The notes below the pieces were generated by a model, which worked only from the letters and a program-made list of their open reading frames with translations, was not told the origin of the DNA and searched no databases. Position numbers and translations under genes: made by a program. From Streptomyces sp. SID8352 (GTDB taxonomy: Bacteria > Actinomycetota > Actinomycetes > Streptomycetales > Streptomycetaceae): 59,011 bases of DNA. Shown one piece after another: positions 16,769 through 24,613 of this stretch. The stretch is taken from the NCBI RefSeq assembly GCF_009862265.1, contig NZ_WWGX01000056.1, positions 1 through 59,011 of the forward strand, given 5' to 3'. Position 1 is the stretch's first letter, and each line of letters begins with the position of its first letter.

Positions 16769-17269
16769 ATGAGATTTCTCGTGTACGACCGGCTGCTCGG
16801 CATCGGCGACGACCACTGGATCGAGGACACCGACGGCAACAAGGTGTACCTCGTCGACGGCAAGGCCCTGCGGCTGCGGGACACCTGGGAGCTGAAGGAC
16901 GCCCGCGGGCGCGTCCTCATCGACATCCACCGGAAGATGTTCGCGCTGCGCGACACGATGGTGATCGAGCGGGACGGGGAGCCGCTGGCCGTCATCCGGC
17001 GCAAGCGGCTGTCGCTGCTGCGCAACCACTTCCGGGTGGAGCTGGCCGACGGCACCGAGCTGGACGTCAGCGGGAAGATCCTCGACCGGGAGTTCGCCGT
17101 CGAGTACGACGGCGAACTGCTGGCCGTCGTCTCGCGGCGCCTGCTGACCCTGCGCGACACCTACGGCGTGGACGTGGTCCGGGACGACGCGGACCCGGCG
17201 CTGCTGATCGCGCTGGCGGTCTGCGTGATCCAGCTCGCGGAACGCGAACGGGAGAAGGGGGACGACTGA
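16769..17269 (+). CDS. LURP-one-related / YxjI family protein
   Basis: This 166-residue cytosolic protein is made almost entirely of short antiparallel beta-strand repeats around turns such as DGKALRLRDTWELKD, MFALRDTMVIERDGEPLAVIRRK and EFAVEYDGELLAVVSRRL. It ends in a helix (DPALLIALAVCVIQLAERE). This is the tubby-like LURP-one/YxjI fold; bacterial members have no established biochemical role and may bind lipid or act as scaffolds. GGGGAAG lies 11 bases before the ATG. It is divergent from the NHL gene (90-bp gap), so the two may share a control region. Confidence 0.8.
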   Translation: MRFLVYDRLLGIGDDHWIEDTDGNKVYLVDGKALRLRDTWELKDARGRVLIDIHRKMFALRDTMVIERDGEPLAVIRRKRLSLLRNHFRVELADGTELDVSGKILDREFAVEYDGELLAVVSRRLLTLRDTYGVDVVRDDADPALLIALAVCVIQLAEREREKGDD

Positions 17270-17687
17270 GGAACCGGGGGCGGCCGGGGGCCGGGGGCGG
17301 CCGGGGGCCGGGGTCTCGGTCCCCGGCCTCTCCCCGCGTTCCGGTTTCCGGAGACGTTCCCGGGACGCGAGCCCTGCCCGTCCGGGAGAGGCGATTCCTC
17401 CCCCGAGCCGTCCGGGAGAGGCGAGCCCCGCCCCGGGCCGCCCGCCGCCGGCCTCCGGACCCGGGCCGCGCGGCGCCGGGCGCGTCCGACCGGCACTCCC
17501 GGCGCACCCGCCCCGGGCCTCGGAGGCCCCGGCCTCGGGGCCCTTCCGCCCACGGCCCGGGGGCGCATCCACCCGGCCGGGACGCCCGGCGGGGAAGCCC
17601 GGCGGGGAAGCCCAGCGAGGCCATCCGGCCCGGGAGCCCGCGCCCCACGCACCCGCACCCGCACCCGCACCCGCAGCCGCACCCGTG
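17270..17687. repeat. Gene-free gap ending in hexanucleotide repeats
   Basis: The 418-bp interval between convergent genes holds no gene. It contains repeated GGCCGGGGGCCGGGG near 17278-17310, three copies of GTCCGGGAGAGGCGA-like sequence near 17380-17425, and a CGCACC hexamer microsatellite (17649-17685, about six units) that ends three bases before the stop of the nitrilase-family gene. No clear terminator hairpin stands out. Confidence 0.7.
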
Positions 17688-18482
17688 TCAGCGGCGCGGC
17701 GCCTCCACGCCCAGGACGCGGTCCTTCAAGGCCGGGAACCGGTCCCGGGTCTCCGCGACCCGCTCCGGCTCCAGCTCGACCGTGAGGACCTCCTCGCCCG
17801 CCCCGGCCTCCGCCAGCACCTCGCCCCACGGGTCCACCACGATCGAGTGACCCGACTGCGGAACTCCGGCGTGCGTCCCGGACGTTGCACACGCGAGGAC
17901 GAACGCCTGGTTCTCCACGGCCCGCGCGCGGGCCAGCAGCGTCCAGTGGGAGCGGCGGCGCTCCGGCCAGCCCGCCGGGACGACGAGCGTCTCGGCACCG
18001 GCGGTGACCAGGCCGCGGAAGAGTTCGGGGAAGCGGAGGTCGTAACAGGTCGCCAGGCCCAGCGTGGTCCACGGCAGAGGCGCCGTCACCAGTGTGTCGC
18101 CCGCGCCCATCAGCGTGGCCTCGCCCTTGTCGAAGCCGAAGCGGTGGATCTTGCGGTAGGAGGCGGCCAGGTCGCCGGAGGGGGAGAAGAGGAGCGAGGT
18201 GTTGAAGAGGGTGCCGTCGGCGGCCCGCTCCGGGATGGAGCCCGCGTGCAGCCAGACGCCCGCGGCCCGCGCCGCCTCCGCCATCGCCCCGTGCGTCGGG
18301 CCCGCCAGCGGCTCGGCCGCGCCGTCGAACGCGTCGAAGGCGAAGGCGCCGGTGGTCCACAGTTCGGGCAGGACGACGAGGTCGTCGCCCGCCCTGGCGC
18401 GTACCAGCGCGGCGGCCCGCGCTCGGCGGTCCGCGACCGATTCGTCGTCGTTCACGGCGATCTGGATCAGAGAGGCGCGCAC
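17688..18482 (-). CDS. Carbon-nitrogen (nitrilase superfamily) hydrolase
   Basis: This is a 264-residue cytosolic amidase/nitrilase-fold enzyme. The Glu-Lys-Cys triad is complete: Glu in VVLPELWTTG (~40), Lys in SYRKIHRFGF (~110) and Cys in GLATCYDLRFPELFR (~145). The GEVLAEAGAGEEVLT-type late strand and length fit the Nit1/Nit2-like omega-amidase and deaminated-glutathione amidase branch, but substrate cannot be settled from sequence. I take the GTG at 18482 (MRASLIQIA) as start because conservation begins there; an in-frame ATG further upstream at 18533 would add 17 poorly coding residues. It is divergent from the maleylpyruvate-isomerase-like gene. Confidence 0.88.
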   Translation of the reverse strand: MRASLIQIAVNDDESVADRRARAAALVRARAGDDLVVLPELWTTGAFAFDAFDGAAEPLAGPTHGAMAEAARAAGVWLHAGSIPERAADGTLFNTSLLFSPSGDLAASYRKIHRFGFDKGEATLMGAGDTLVTAPLPWTTLGLATCYDLRFPELFRGLVTAGAETLVVPAGWPERRRSHWTLLARARAVENQAFVLACATSGTHAGVPQSGHSIVVDPWGEVLAEAGAGEEVLTVELEPERVAETRDRFPALKDRVLGVEAPRR

Positions 18483-18698
18483 ACTACCACCGTCCTGGCA
18501 TTCGAGCCGTCCACTCGGGCCTACGATCGTCACACGAAAGCACTGCCGGGGTGCCGCACATCAGCGTAACTTGGGGGTCCCACCCGGATCGAACGCAGTC
18601 GAGAGCCGGGGGAGCTCCCCGCCGCCGACCGCGGCCGCCTCCCGCCGGCACCGCCGCCGAAACCTGCCCGTGTACCGAACGCCGAGGGGTCCCGCTCC

Positions 18699-19523
18699 GT
18701 GAGTCTGCATCCCACCCTCCAGCCCTATGCCGACGCCTGGACACATTCCATCGAGGCGATATCCGAGCTGGTCCAGCCGCTTGTGGAAGCAGATTGGAAC
18801 CGACGCACTCCCTGCCCGGGATGGTCGGTGCGGGACATCGTCTCGCACGTGATGGGCCTGGACTCCGAGATGCTCGGCGACCCGCGCCCCATCCACACCC
18901 TCCCGCGCGACCTGTTCCACGTCACCAACGAGCAGCAGCGGTACATGGAGATGCAGGTCGACGTGCGCCGCCACCACACGGCGCCGGAGATCACCTCCGA
19001 GCTGGAGTACATGATCATCCGGCGCAACCGCCAGCTCCGCAACGAGTCCCGGGACCCGGGTGCCAGGGTGCGCGGGCCGCACGGCCCCGAGCTGCCGCTG
19101 GAGGAGTCCATGCGGCGGCACGCCTTCGCGGTGTGGGTGCACGAGCAGGACCTGCGGGCCGCCCTCGGCCGGCCCGGCGGCCTGGACTCCCCGGGCGCCC
19201 TGGTCGCCCGTGACGTGCTGCTCGCGGAGCTGCCGGCCGTCGTGGCCGACCGCGCGGACGCGCCGCGCAGCTCGGCGGTGGTCTTCGACGTGCACGGACC
19301 GCTGGAGTTCCTGCGCACCATCCGCGTCGACATCCAGGGGCGCGGCACCCTGGAGACCTCGCCCGCGCTCGGCCCGGCCGCCACCCTCACCCTCGACTGG
19401 GAGACCTACATGCGGCTGGCCTGCGGCCGGGTCACCCCGGAGGCGGTCGCGGACCGCGTCAAGGCCGAGGGCGACCCGGAGCTGACCGAGGCCATCCTGC
19501 GCCACTTCACGGTGACCACCTGA
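18699..19523 (+). CDS. Maleylpyruvate isomerase / mycothiol-dependent family protein
   Basis: This 274-residue protein belongs to the DinB-like MDMPI family. Its N-terminal helical bundle has the metal-site motifs WNRRTPCPGWSVRDIVSHVMGLD (His ~48) and SMRRHAFAVWVHEQDLRAALG (~140-160, two His). A C-terminal SCP2-like beta domain follows (~180-270). Founding members use mycothiol, the actinobacterial thiol, to isomerise maleylpyruvate; most Streptomyces paralogues are uncharacterised, so only a mycothiol-linked role is inferred. The GTG start has GAGGGG nine bases upstream. It is single, with a hairpin after it. Confidence 0.85.
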   Translation: MSLHPTLQPYADAWTHSIEAISELVQPLVEADWNRRTPCPGWSVRDIVSHVMGLDSEMLGDPRPIHTLPRDLFHVTNEQQRYMEMQVDVRRHHTAPEITSELEYMIIRRNRQLRNESRDPGARVRGPHGPELPLEESMRRHAFAVWVHEQDLRAALGRPGGLDSPGALVARDVLLAELPAVVADRADAPRSSAVVFDVHGPLEFLRTIRVDIQGRGTLETSPALGPAATLTLDWETYMRLACGRVTPEAVADRVKAEGDPELTEAILRHFTVTT

Positions 19524-19538
19524 ACCCGGGCCCACGCC

Positions 19539-19572
19539 CCTCCCCGGCCGCCGCAGCACCAGGCCGGGGAGG
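19539..19572 (+). terminator. Terminator after the mycothiol-family gene
   Basis: A perfect 11-bp stem (CCTCCCCGGCC with GGCCGGGGAGG) and a 12-base loop begin 15 bp after the stop codon, between convergent genes. Confidence 0.6.
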
Positions 19573-19758
19573 CCCCCCCGGGAGGCGCCCGTCACCACCG
19601 CGCCCGACGGCCCGGCCACGACCCGGCCCGGACGGACCGCGCCCCACTGCACGACCGCCGGTCGGCACGGACCCGCACACGGCAGCGGCGCGCCCCGCCG
19701 CCGCACCCCGCACCCACGCCGCCCCCGCGCACGCGCCCCGCGCCCCGCCGCCGTGCGG

Positions 19759-21114
19759 CTACACCGCCGCCGCGACCGCCTCCGCCCGCGCCGCGACCAG
19801 CCGTTCCCGCTCCCGCCGGGCCGCTCCCCGCCGCAGCCGCAGGATCCGGGTCACCCCCAGGGCCTGGAGCACGAAGACCGACGAGAAGGCGACGCGGTAG
19901 TCGTCACCGGTCGCGTCCAGCAGCACGCCGACCGCGAACAGCGTCACCATCGACGCGATGAAACCGCCCATGTTGGTGATCCCGGAGGCCGTCCCCTGAC
20001 GCTCCGGGGGATTGGCCGGCCGGGCGAAGTCGAAGCCGATCATCGAGGCCGGTCCGCACGCCCCCAGCACCACGCACAGCGCGACCAGCAGCCCCGCCGG
20101 GGCCCGGCCCCCGGGCCAGGCCAGCATCACCGCCCACAGCACCGCCGTCACCCCCACCGTGCCCAGGACCAGCGGCAGCCGCGCGCCGTGGCGCCGGGCC
20201 ACGACCTGCCCGTAGACCAGGCCGAACGCCATGTGGGACAGCACGATCAGGGTGAGCAGCTCGCCCGCGGCGGCCCGGGACAGCCCCTGCGCCTCCACCA
20301 GGAACGGCATCCCCCACAGCAGCAGGAACACCGTCGCCGGGAACTGGGTGGTGAAGTGCGTCCACAGCCCCAGCCGGGTGCCCGGCTCCCGCCAGGCGTC
20401 GCCGATCTGCGCCCGCACGGAGGGCCCGCCCCGGCGCGGCACCGGCGCCGGTTCACCGCCCTCCGGGTGGTCCCGCAGGAACAGCACCAGCAGCACCAGG
20501 ACGACGACCCCGGCGAGCGCGCTGCCCGCGAAGGCCGCCGTCCAGCCGACGCCGTGCAGCATCCGGGAGAGCACCAGGGTGGAGACCAGGTTGCCCGCCA
20601 TGCCCGCGAGCCCGGCGAGCTGGGCGACCAGCGGCCCGCGCCGGGCCGGGAACCAGCGGGTGCCCAGGCGCAGCACGCTGATGAACGTCATCGCGTCACC
20701 GCAGCCGAGCAGCGCCCGCGCGGCCAGCGCCGTCCCGTACGACGGCGCGAGCGCGAAGCCGAGCTGCCCGGCGGTGAACAGCACCGCGCCGATGCCCAGC
20801 ACCCGCTTGGTGCCGAGCCGGTCGACGAGCAGGCCCACGGGTATCTGCATGCCCGCGTAGACCAGGAGCTGGAGGATGGAGAAGACGGAGAGCGCCGAGG
20901 CGCCCACGTGGAAGCGGTCGGCGGCGTCGAGCCCGGCCACGCCGAGCGAGGTGCGGAAGATGACGGCGACGAAGTAGACGGCGACGCCGATGCCCCACAT
21001 CGCGACCGCGCGCCCGCCGCCGGGCGGCCCGCCCCGCGGGAGCGCGGAGGCGGCGCCGGGGGCGGGGGGAGGGGTGGCGCCGGGGGCGGGGGCGGGGAGC
21101 CCGGCGGCGCTCAC
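19759..21114 (-). CDS. MFS transporter
   Basis: This is a 451-residue protein with about twelve transmembrane segments and major facilitator signatures. The loop 2-3 motif appears as GLLVDRLGTKRVLG (~78), and the central loop between helices 6 and 7 is charged. The N-terminus (~36 residues) is Pro/Ala/Gly-rich. The GTG start overlaps the TGA stop of the upstream GntR gene by four bases (GTGA), so the two are translationally coupled and the regulator probably controls this exporter/importer. The RWFP.RRGPLVAQLAGLAGMAGN stretch is reminiscent of nitrate/oxalate-type MFS carriers, but I do not assign a substrate. Confidence 0.88.
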   Translation of the reverse strand: MSAAGLPAPAPGATPPPAPGAASALPRGGPPGGGRAVAMWGIGVAVYFVAVIFRTSLGVAGLDAADRFHVGASALSVFSILQLLVYAGMQIPVGLLVDRLGTKRVLGIGAVLFTAGQLGFALAPSYGTALAARALLGCGDAMTFISVLRLGTRWFPARRGPLVAQLAGLAGMAGNLVSTLVLSRMLHGVGWTAAFAGSALAGVVVLVLLVLFLRDHPEGGEPAPVPRRGGPSVRAQIGDAWREPGTRLGLWTHFTTQFPATVFLLLWGMPFLVEAQGLSRAAAGELLTLIVLSHMAFGLVYGQVVARRHGARLPLVLGTVGVTAVLWAVMLAWPGGRAPAGLLVALCVVLGACGPASMIGFDFARPANPPERQGTASGITNMGGFIASMVTLFAVGVLLDATGDDYRVAFSSVFVLQALGVTRILRLRRGAARRERERLVAARAEAVAAAV

Positions 21115-21761
21115 CGGACCTCGCCCCGCGCCAGGTGGGAGAACCAGCCCACGTGCCGGCCGACGGCGGCGACGGCCGCCTCCGCGTCACCGGCGCGCAG
21201 CGCGTCCAGGATCTCGCCGTGCTCCGCGAGGGTCTTGGCCACCCGGTCCGGGTGGGAGTGCAGCACGGCGACGCCCATCCGCAGCTGCCGGTCGCGCAGC
21301 TGGTCGTAGAGGCGGGCCAGGATCTCGTTGCCGCCGCTGCGGACGATCTCGGCGTGGAAGCAGCGGTCGGTGACGGCGGCGGCGGCCAGGTCCCCGGCGG
21401 CGGCCTGCTCCCGCTGCCGCTCCAGCAGCTCGGCCAGCCGCTCCAGCAGCTCCGGCGCGGCCGGTACGGCCTTGCGGGCCGCGTGCGCCTCGACCAGCAG
21501 CCGGGTCTCCACCACGTCCGCGATCTCCTGTGCGGAGACCGGCAGGACCAGGGCGCCCTTCTTGGGGTAGAGCCGCAGCAGCCCCTCCGCCTCCAGTCGC
21601 AGCAGCGCCTCGCGCACCGGGGTGCGCGAGACCCCGACGGCCCCGGCCAGCTCGCCCTCGGTGAGCAGCGTGCCGCCCTCGTAACGGCGGTCGAGGACAC
21701 CGCGCTTGACGTACTGGTAGACGCGGTCGGCGGCGGGGGGCTGTTTCACGGCCGGAATCAT
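21111..21761 (-). CDS. GntR family regulator, FadR subfamily
   Basis: This is a 216-residue repressor-type protein. The winged helix covers residues ~10-75 (RVYQYVKRGVLDRRYEGG, then GVSRTPVREALLRLEAEGLL, the GntR hallmark). The all-helical FCD ligand domain covers ~85-210, with the metal-type residues in DRCFHAEIVRSGGN and HGEILDALRAGD. ATG 21761 is chosen over longer frames because a -10-like TATCCT lies about eight bases upstream, suggesting a near-leaderless mRNA, and homology starts here. The overlapping TTGTATCTA may be its own operator. It is the first gene of a two-gene unit with the MFS transporter. Confidence 0.87.
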   Translation of the reverse strand: MIPAVKQPPAADRVYQYVKRGVLDRRYEGGTLLTEGELAGAVGVSRTPVREALLRLEAEGLLRLYPKKGALVLPVSAQEIADVVETRLLVEAHAARKAVPAAPELLERLAELLERQREQAAAGDLAAAAVTDRCFHAEIVRSGGNEILARLYDQLRDRQLRMGVAVLHSHPDRVAKTLAEHGEILDALRAGDAEAAVAAVGRHVGWFSHLARGEVR

Positions 21762-21917
21762 GGCGACAGGATAGATACAACAGGGATGCGAGCGGTTCGG
21801 CCGTCCGGCATGCGGACTGCCACCCTCTGAGGGGAAACCGACCCCCGCCGCTCCCCCCGCCACTCCATTCGTGCTATTCACATGACGCACAGACGCGCCG
21901 TACCGAACGACCACAAC

Positions 21918-21948
21918 TCGACCGCGTCACAGAGGATTTCACTACAAT
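21918..21948 (+). promoter_or_regulatory. Probable promoter of the DD-transpeptidase gene
   Basis: TACAAT (21943-21948) is a good -10; TCGACC (21918-21923) is a weak -35 with a long 19-bp spacer. The predicted 5' leader is under ten bases. Confidence 0.45.
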
Positions 21949-21961
21949 CGGGGTACCTCAC

Positions 21962-22864
21962 TTGATAAACGGCATTCAGGGCAACCGCTTCCGCCGCGCC
22001 ACCGCCGTCGTCGTCACCACCGGCGCCGTGCTCGCCACCGGGGCCCTCTCCGCGGCTCCCGCGCAGGCCGCCGCCGCGCCGTCGATCGCCGCCAAGGGCG
22101 GCTTCGTGATGAACGACGCGAACGGCAAGGGCCTGTACAGCAAGGCCGCCGACACGCGGCGCTCGACGGGCTCCACCACGAAGATCATGACCGCCAAGGT
22201 CGTCCTGGCACAGAAGAACCTGAACCTGGACGCCAAGGTCACGATCCAGATGGCCTACAGCGACTACATCGTCAAGAACAACGCCTCGTCCGCCCGCCTC
22301 ATCGTCGGCGACAAGGTGACGGTCCGCCAGCTCCTCTACGGCCTGATGCTGCCCTCCGGCTGCGACGCCGCCTACGCCCTGGCGGACAAGTTCGGCACCG
22401 GCAGCACGCGGGCGGCCCGGGTGAAGTCCTTCATCGGCAAGATGAACACCACCGCCAAGAGCCTCGGCATGAAGAACACCAGCTTCGACTCGTTCGACGG
22501 CATCGGCAAGGGCAAGAACTACTCGACGCCGCGCGACCTGACCAAGCTGGCCGGCAGCGCGATGAAGAACTCCACGTTCCGCACGATCGTCAAGACCAAG
22601 AAGTACACGGCCAAGACGATCACCAAGACCGGCGGCACCCGCACCATGGCGCCCTGGACCAACACCAACACGCTGCTCGGCAGCTACAGCGGCGCGATCG
22701 GTGTGAAGACCGGTTCGGGTCCGGAGGCCGGCTACTGCCTGGTCTTCGCGGCCACCCGCAAGGGCAGGACCGTGATCGGCACCGTGCTGGCCTCGACCTC
22801 GTCGACCCAGCGCACCAAGGACGCCGCCAAGCTGATGGACTACGGCTTCGCCCGGCTCGGCTGA
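21962..22864 (+). CDS. Secreted D-alanyl-D-alanine transpeptidase, K15 type
   Basis: This 300-residue serine hydrolase (peptidase S11 family) acts on peptidoglycan stem peptides outside the membrane. A signal peptide covers ~1-36 (basic RFRR start, hydrophobic core, APAQA cleavage-like end). The three penicillin-binding motifs are S-T-T-K (~62), S-G-C (~123) and K-T-G (~239). The second motif has Cys where most S11 enzymes have Asn. The combination STTK/SGC/KTG is that of the Streptomyces K15 DD-transpeptidase, and the surrounding sequence (RQLLYGLMLPSGCDAAYALAD) matches what I remember of it. The start is a TTG with CGGGG eight bases upstream; no better start precedes the signal peptide. Confidence 0.9.
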   Translation: MINGIQGNRFRRATAVVVTTGAVLATGALSAAPAQAAAAPSIAAKGGFVMNDANGKGLYSKAADTRRSTGSTTKIMTAKVVLAQKNLNLDAKVTIQMAYSDYIVKNNASSARLIVGDKVTVRQLLYGLMLPSGCDAAYALADKFGTGSTRAARVKSFIGKMNTTAKSLGMKNTSFDSFDGIGKGKNYSTPRDLTKLAGSAMKNSTFRTIVKTKKYTAKTITKTGGTRTMAPWTNTNTLLGSYSGAIGVKTGSGPEAGYCLVFAATRKGRTVIGTVLASTSSTQRTKDAAKLMDYGFARLG

Positions 22865-22883
22865 CGCCCGCTCCGCACCGCCG

Positions 22884-22913
22884 AGGGCCCGCCGCCACCG
22901 CGCGACGGGCCCT
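22884..22913 (+). terminator. Terminator after the transpeptidase gene
   Basis: AGGGCCCG pairs with CGGGCCCT around a 14-base loop and is followed by TT, 20 bp after the stop codon. Confidence 0.6.
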
Positions 22914-23096
22914 TTCCGCTGCCCGCGGCCCCCGCGCGGGACCTCCCGCCCGTACCCGTTCCCACGCACGTCTCCGTGTCCGCGTCCGTTCCTGTCCCGC
23001 GCTCCCCCGCGCCCGCCTCCGCGCCCTCGCCCGAGCCCCCTCCCGCCCTCGCCGCGCGCTCCCGCACGGCACTTCACCCTGCCCCGAATGGAGTGC

Positions 23097-23121
23097 ATGG
23101 TGATAGTGTCATTGGCACCAT
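23097..23121 (+). promoter_or_regulatory. Candidate autoregulatory operator over the YtrA-type start
   Basis: ATGGTG (23097-23102) is the exact complement of CACCAT (23116-23121) across a 13-bp spacer with GATAGT, a possible -10, inside. The right arm contains the first two bases of the regulator start codon, so a leaderless, self-repressed gene is plausible. Confidence 0.35.
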
Positions 23122-23467
23122 GCTGCTGAGTCTGGACAAGACCGACACCCGGCCCCTGCACGAACAGGTCGCCGGCGCCGTCCGGCGCGCCATCGCGGAG
23201 GGTGAGTGCCGCCCCGGCGACCGGCTGCCGTCGGCCCGCGACCTCTCCGAGGCCATGGACGTCAACGTCAACACCGTGCTGCGGGCCCTGCGCGAACTGC
23301 GCGACGAGGGCCTGCTCGACTTCCGGCGGGGCCGGGGGGTGACCGTCGCCGAGGACGCGGGGCGGGGCTCCGCCGTGCTGATCCGCGTGCGCGAACTGGT
23401 CGCCGAGGCGGCCCGGCTGGGCTACAGCAGGACGGATCTCATCGACATGATCAGGGGGTTGCCATGA
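23120..23467 (+). CDS. GntR regulator, YtrA subfamily
   Basis: This is a 115-residue protein consisting of a winged-helix domain (~10-75; DRLPSARDLSEAMDVNVNTVLRALRELRDEGLL) followed by only ~40 helical residues, the short-tail arrangement of the YtrA subfamily. No ligand domain is present. The ATG at 23120 has no ribosome-binding site and looks leaderless. Its stop overlaps the start of the next gene (ATGA), so the membrane protein downstream is almost certainly its co-regulated partner, as YtrA-type genes usually sit with membrane proteins or ABC transporters. Confidence 0.87.
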   Translation: MLLSLDKTDTRPLHEQVAGAVRRAIAEGECRPGDRLPSARDLSEAMDVNVNTVLRALRELRDEGLLDFRRGRGVTVAEDAGRGSAVLIRVRELVAEAARLGYSRTDLIDMIRGLP

Positions 23468-24492
23468 GCGAAGACCGCACCGACGGCCGGGGGACCGCCC
23501 GTCGCCCGGCGTCGGCCCGCTGGGCGGCGGGGGTGTGGACCGCCGGTGTCGCGGCCCTGCTGGCCGGGCTCCCGCTCGCGGCGCGCGGACGGCTGCCCGA
23601 TCCGCTGGCCACCCACTGGACGCTGTCCGGGAGCACCCCGGACGGCTCGCTGCCGCTCTGGGCCGCCGCCCTCGTGCCCGCGCTGGTCTGGCTGGTGACG
23701 GCCGTCGCGGTCGCGGTCCCCGCCGCCCGGGCGGCGCGGCCGGGCCGGCGGCCGCGGGCGGCCGTGGCCCGGCCCCGGCTCGCCGTCCTGGTGCCGGTCG
23801 CCGTCATCCTGACCGGCGCCCAGGCCGCGACCGTCCGGGCCAACCTGGACCGCGCCGACTGGCACGACGCCCGCCAGCCCGGCCTCTGGCTCCTCGCCGT
23901 CCTGCTGCTGGCCGCCCTCGCCGGAGCCGGCGGCTGGCTGCTCGCCACCCGGCGGCCCGCCGACGCCGCCCCCGCCGGGGAGGACACCCCGGCCCTGGAC
24001 GTCCCCGAGGGCAGGCGGCTGGTCTGGTTCTCCCGCACCTCCAACCACTGGCTGCGGCTCATGGCCGCCGTCCCCGGGGCGGTGGCGCTGGGCGCGCTGG
24101 TGGCCCTGGCGGGCGGTCTGGCGCGGGCCGACACCCTCTGGGCGCTCTTCGCCGGGTGCGCGGTGGCGTCGCTGGCCTGCGCCCTGTGCTCGTCGGTGCA
24201 GGCCCGGGTCTCGGAACGGGGCCTGGAGGTGGCGTTCGGCCCCCTCGCCTGGCCCCGCCGCCGCTGGGCGCCCGGCGACATCGAGGCGGCCCGCGCGGAG
24301 GACCGCCGCCCCTCCGAGGTCGGCGGCTGGGGCTACCGCCTCAGCGGCCTGGGCACCACGGTGATGCTGCGCTCCGGCGAGTGCCTGGTGATACGCCCCC
24401 GGGGACGCCGTACGGACTTCGCCGTGAGCGTCGACGACGCCGAGCGCGGCGCGGCCCTGCTCAACACGCTGCGCGCCCGCCGGGCGTCCTGA
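23464..24492 (+). CDS. DUF1648-type integral membrane protein
   Basis: This 342-residue protein has an N-terminal DUF1648-like hairpin (first helix then RLPDPLATHWTLSGSTPDGSLP, ~42-64) and about six hydrophobic segments up to residue ~245. A soluble C-terminal region follows (~250-342; SERGLEVAFGPLAWPRRRWAPGDIEAA, then a Gly-Trp-Gly-Tyr stretch). The arrangement resembles SdpI/immunity-like DUF1648 proteins and, more closely, actinobacterial two-gene units in which a YtrA regulator precedes a DUF1648 protein. Function unknown; an envelope-stress role would be a guess. Coupling to the regulator is through the ATGA overlap. Confidence 0.82.
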   Translation: MSEDRTDGRGTARRPASARWAAGVWTAGVAALLAGLPLAARGRLPDPLATHWTLSGSTPDGSLPLWAAALVPALVWLVTAVAVAVPAARAARPGRRPRAAVARPRLAVLVPVAVILTGAQAATVRANLDRADWHDARQPGLWLLAVLLLAALAGAGGWLLATRRPADAAPAGEDTPALDVPEGRRLVWFSRTSNHWLRLMAAVPGAVALGALVALAGGLARADTLWALFAGCAVASLACALCSSVQARVSERGLEVAFGPLAWPRRRWAPGDIEAARAEDRRPSEVGGWGYRLSGLGTTVMLRSGECLVIRPRGRRTDFAVSVDDAERGAALLNTLRARRAS

Positions 24493-24544
24493 CGAGGGGC
24501 CCCGGACGCGGGGCGGACGGGCCCGGCCGGAAGGCCGTGCGGTG

Positions 24545-24593
24545 ACGGCGAAGGAGCCGCGCCCCCGAACGGGGGGCGCGGCTCCTTCGCCGT
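24545..24593. terminator. Bidirectional terminator, 22-bp perfect stem
   Basis: Positions 24545-24566 pair exactly with 24572-24593 around a five-base loop. It separates the convergent DUF1648 gene and bkd operon 1. Confidence 0.85.
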
Positions 24594-24613
24594 TCCGGGG
24601 CCGCCGGCGCCGG

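Noticed and set aside
18352..18362. TGGTCCACA considered as a DnaA box
   Set aside because: One mismatch at a conserved position and located inside the nitrilase-family coding sequence.
21741..21756. CTGTTTCACGGCC considered as a third parS
   Set aside because: Only the left half matches; the right arm GTGAAAC is missing, and it lies inside the GntR coding sequence.
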